A stretch of DNA of 11,034 bases from a bacterium (GTDB taxonomy: Bacteria > Patescibacteriota > Patescibacteriia > CAIQCM01), in assembly GCA_023246535.1 (NCBI GenBank), contig JAHFIF010000031.1:1-11034 (forward strand). Reading direction: 5' to 3'. Each line of letters starts with the position of its first letter. Position 1 is the first letter of the stretch. Of this stretch, positions 10,879 through 11,034 are shown in pieces. The position numbers and the translations under genes are program-made. A model generated the notes under the pieces. The model saw only the letters and a list, made by a program, of their open reading frames with translations, was not told where the DNA came from and searched no databases.

Positions 10879-11034
10879 TTATTCAGTCTGGCTGTAGCTG
10901 GAAATTTCGCTCAAGCGCCAGCCGTCGCCCATAAGGAGCGTCCGCGTGGGACGGAAGCGGTCCAAAAAATATCGGTCATGCGAAACGGCAATGGCCGTTC
11001 CTTCGAATTCCGAAAGTGCGCCTTCAAGCGCTTC
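10879..11034 (-). CDS. ABC-F family ATPase, C-terminal end (partial)
   Basis: This is the last 51 residues of an ABC ATPase; the rest lies beyond the window. The visible part begins EALEGALSEFEG, the segment after the D-loop of the second ATP-binding domain, then AIAVSHDRYFLDRF with the H-loop histidine. SHDRYFLD is characteristic of the ABC-F class (EttA/Uup/ribosome-protection type), which acts on ribosomes and not in membranes. The tail is very short after the H-loop (ending SSYSQTE), so there is no long Uup-type C-terminal coiled coil. The subclass cannot be determined from this fragment. Confidence 0.88.
   Translation of the reverse strand, partial: EALEGALSEFEGTAIAVSHDRYFLDRFRPTRTLLMGDGWRLSEISSYSQTE

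Noticed and set aside
1..11034. Recoding of TGA as glycine, as in some Patescibacteria
   Set aside because: The methyltransferase, SDR, membrane protein and pyrE frames all end at TGA at family-typical lengths, and no internal TGA is needed in any gene.
1..11034. CRISPR array or tandem direct repeats
   Set aside because: No regularly spaced direct repeats were found; the repeats present are dispersed hairpins.

Overview
The window looks like chromosomal DNA of a streamlined bacterium, most plausibly a Patescibacteria (CPR) lineage. The grounds are gene content rather than a marker gene: short pilin genes with cysteine-rich heads, a CxxC/CxxC mini zinc-ribbon protein, many small orphan proteins, tight spacing and several promoters that sit almost on the start codon. 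Most genes look moderately GC-rich. TGA ends several genes cleanly, so the code is standard. No tRNA, rRNA, CRISPR array, transposase or phage gene was seen.

Left block (1-3500, + strand): the 3' end of a TrmA/RumA-type rRNA uracil methyltransferase, two tandem type IV pilin-like genes with nearly identical 5' ends, the GTPase Era, and an unrecognised helical protein. A 36-bp repeat that folds as two small hairpins lies before the first pilin and again after era. The block ends at a strong bidirectional terminator shared with convergent rpmA (L27).

Middle block (3500-6015): rpmA (-) and a two-gene + operon are transcribed divergently. The operon encodes a degenerate short-chain dehydrogenase and a seven-helix membrane protein. 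A small zinc-ribbon gene with its own strong promoter follows. The convergent gap 5689-6014 is packed with inverted repeats, including a perfect 34-bp palindrome and an 89-bp REP/BIME-like element made of two inverted hairpin units.

Right block (6015-11034, - strand): pyrE-pyrF (the last two steps of UMP synthesis), two 86-residue orphans, and a 290-residue orphan with a textbook promoter and terminator. After a gap holding a third REP-like hairpin and a gene remnant come an alpha/beta hydrolase and a membrane-anchored extracytoplasmic protein in one AT-richer operon, then the 3' end of an ABC-F type ATPase.

Genes here follow two initiation styles. Pilin 1, era and the membrane-anchored protein have promoters predicting leaderless or near-leaderless mRNA. 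The SDR operon, pyrEF and the three orphans have conventional leaders with Shine-Dalgarno sites. No complete novel system was identified. The best leads are the covarying REP-like hairpins, the 34-bp palindrome, the pilin pair, and the SDR lacking its catalytic lysine next to a duplicated-helix membrane protein.
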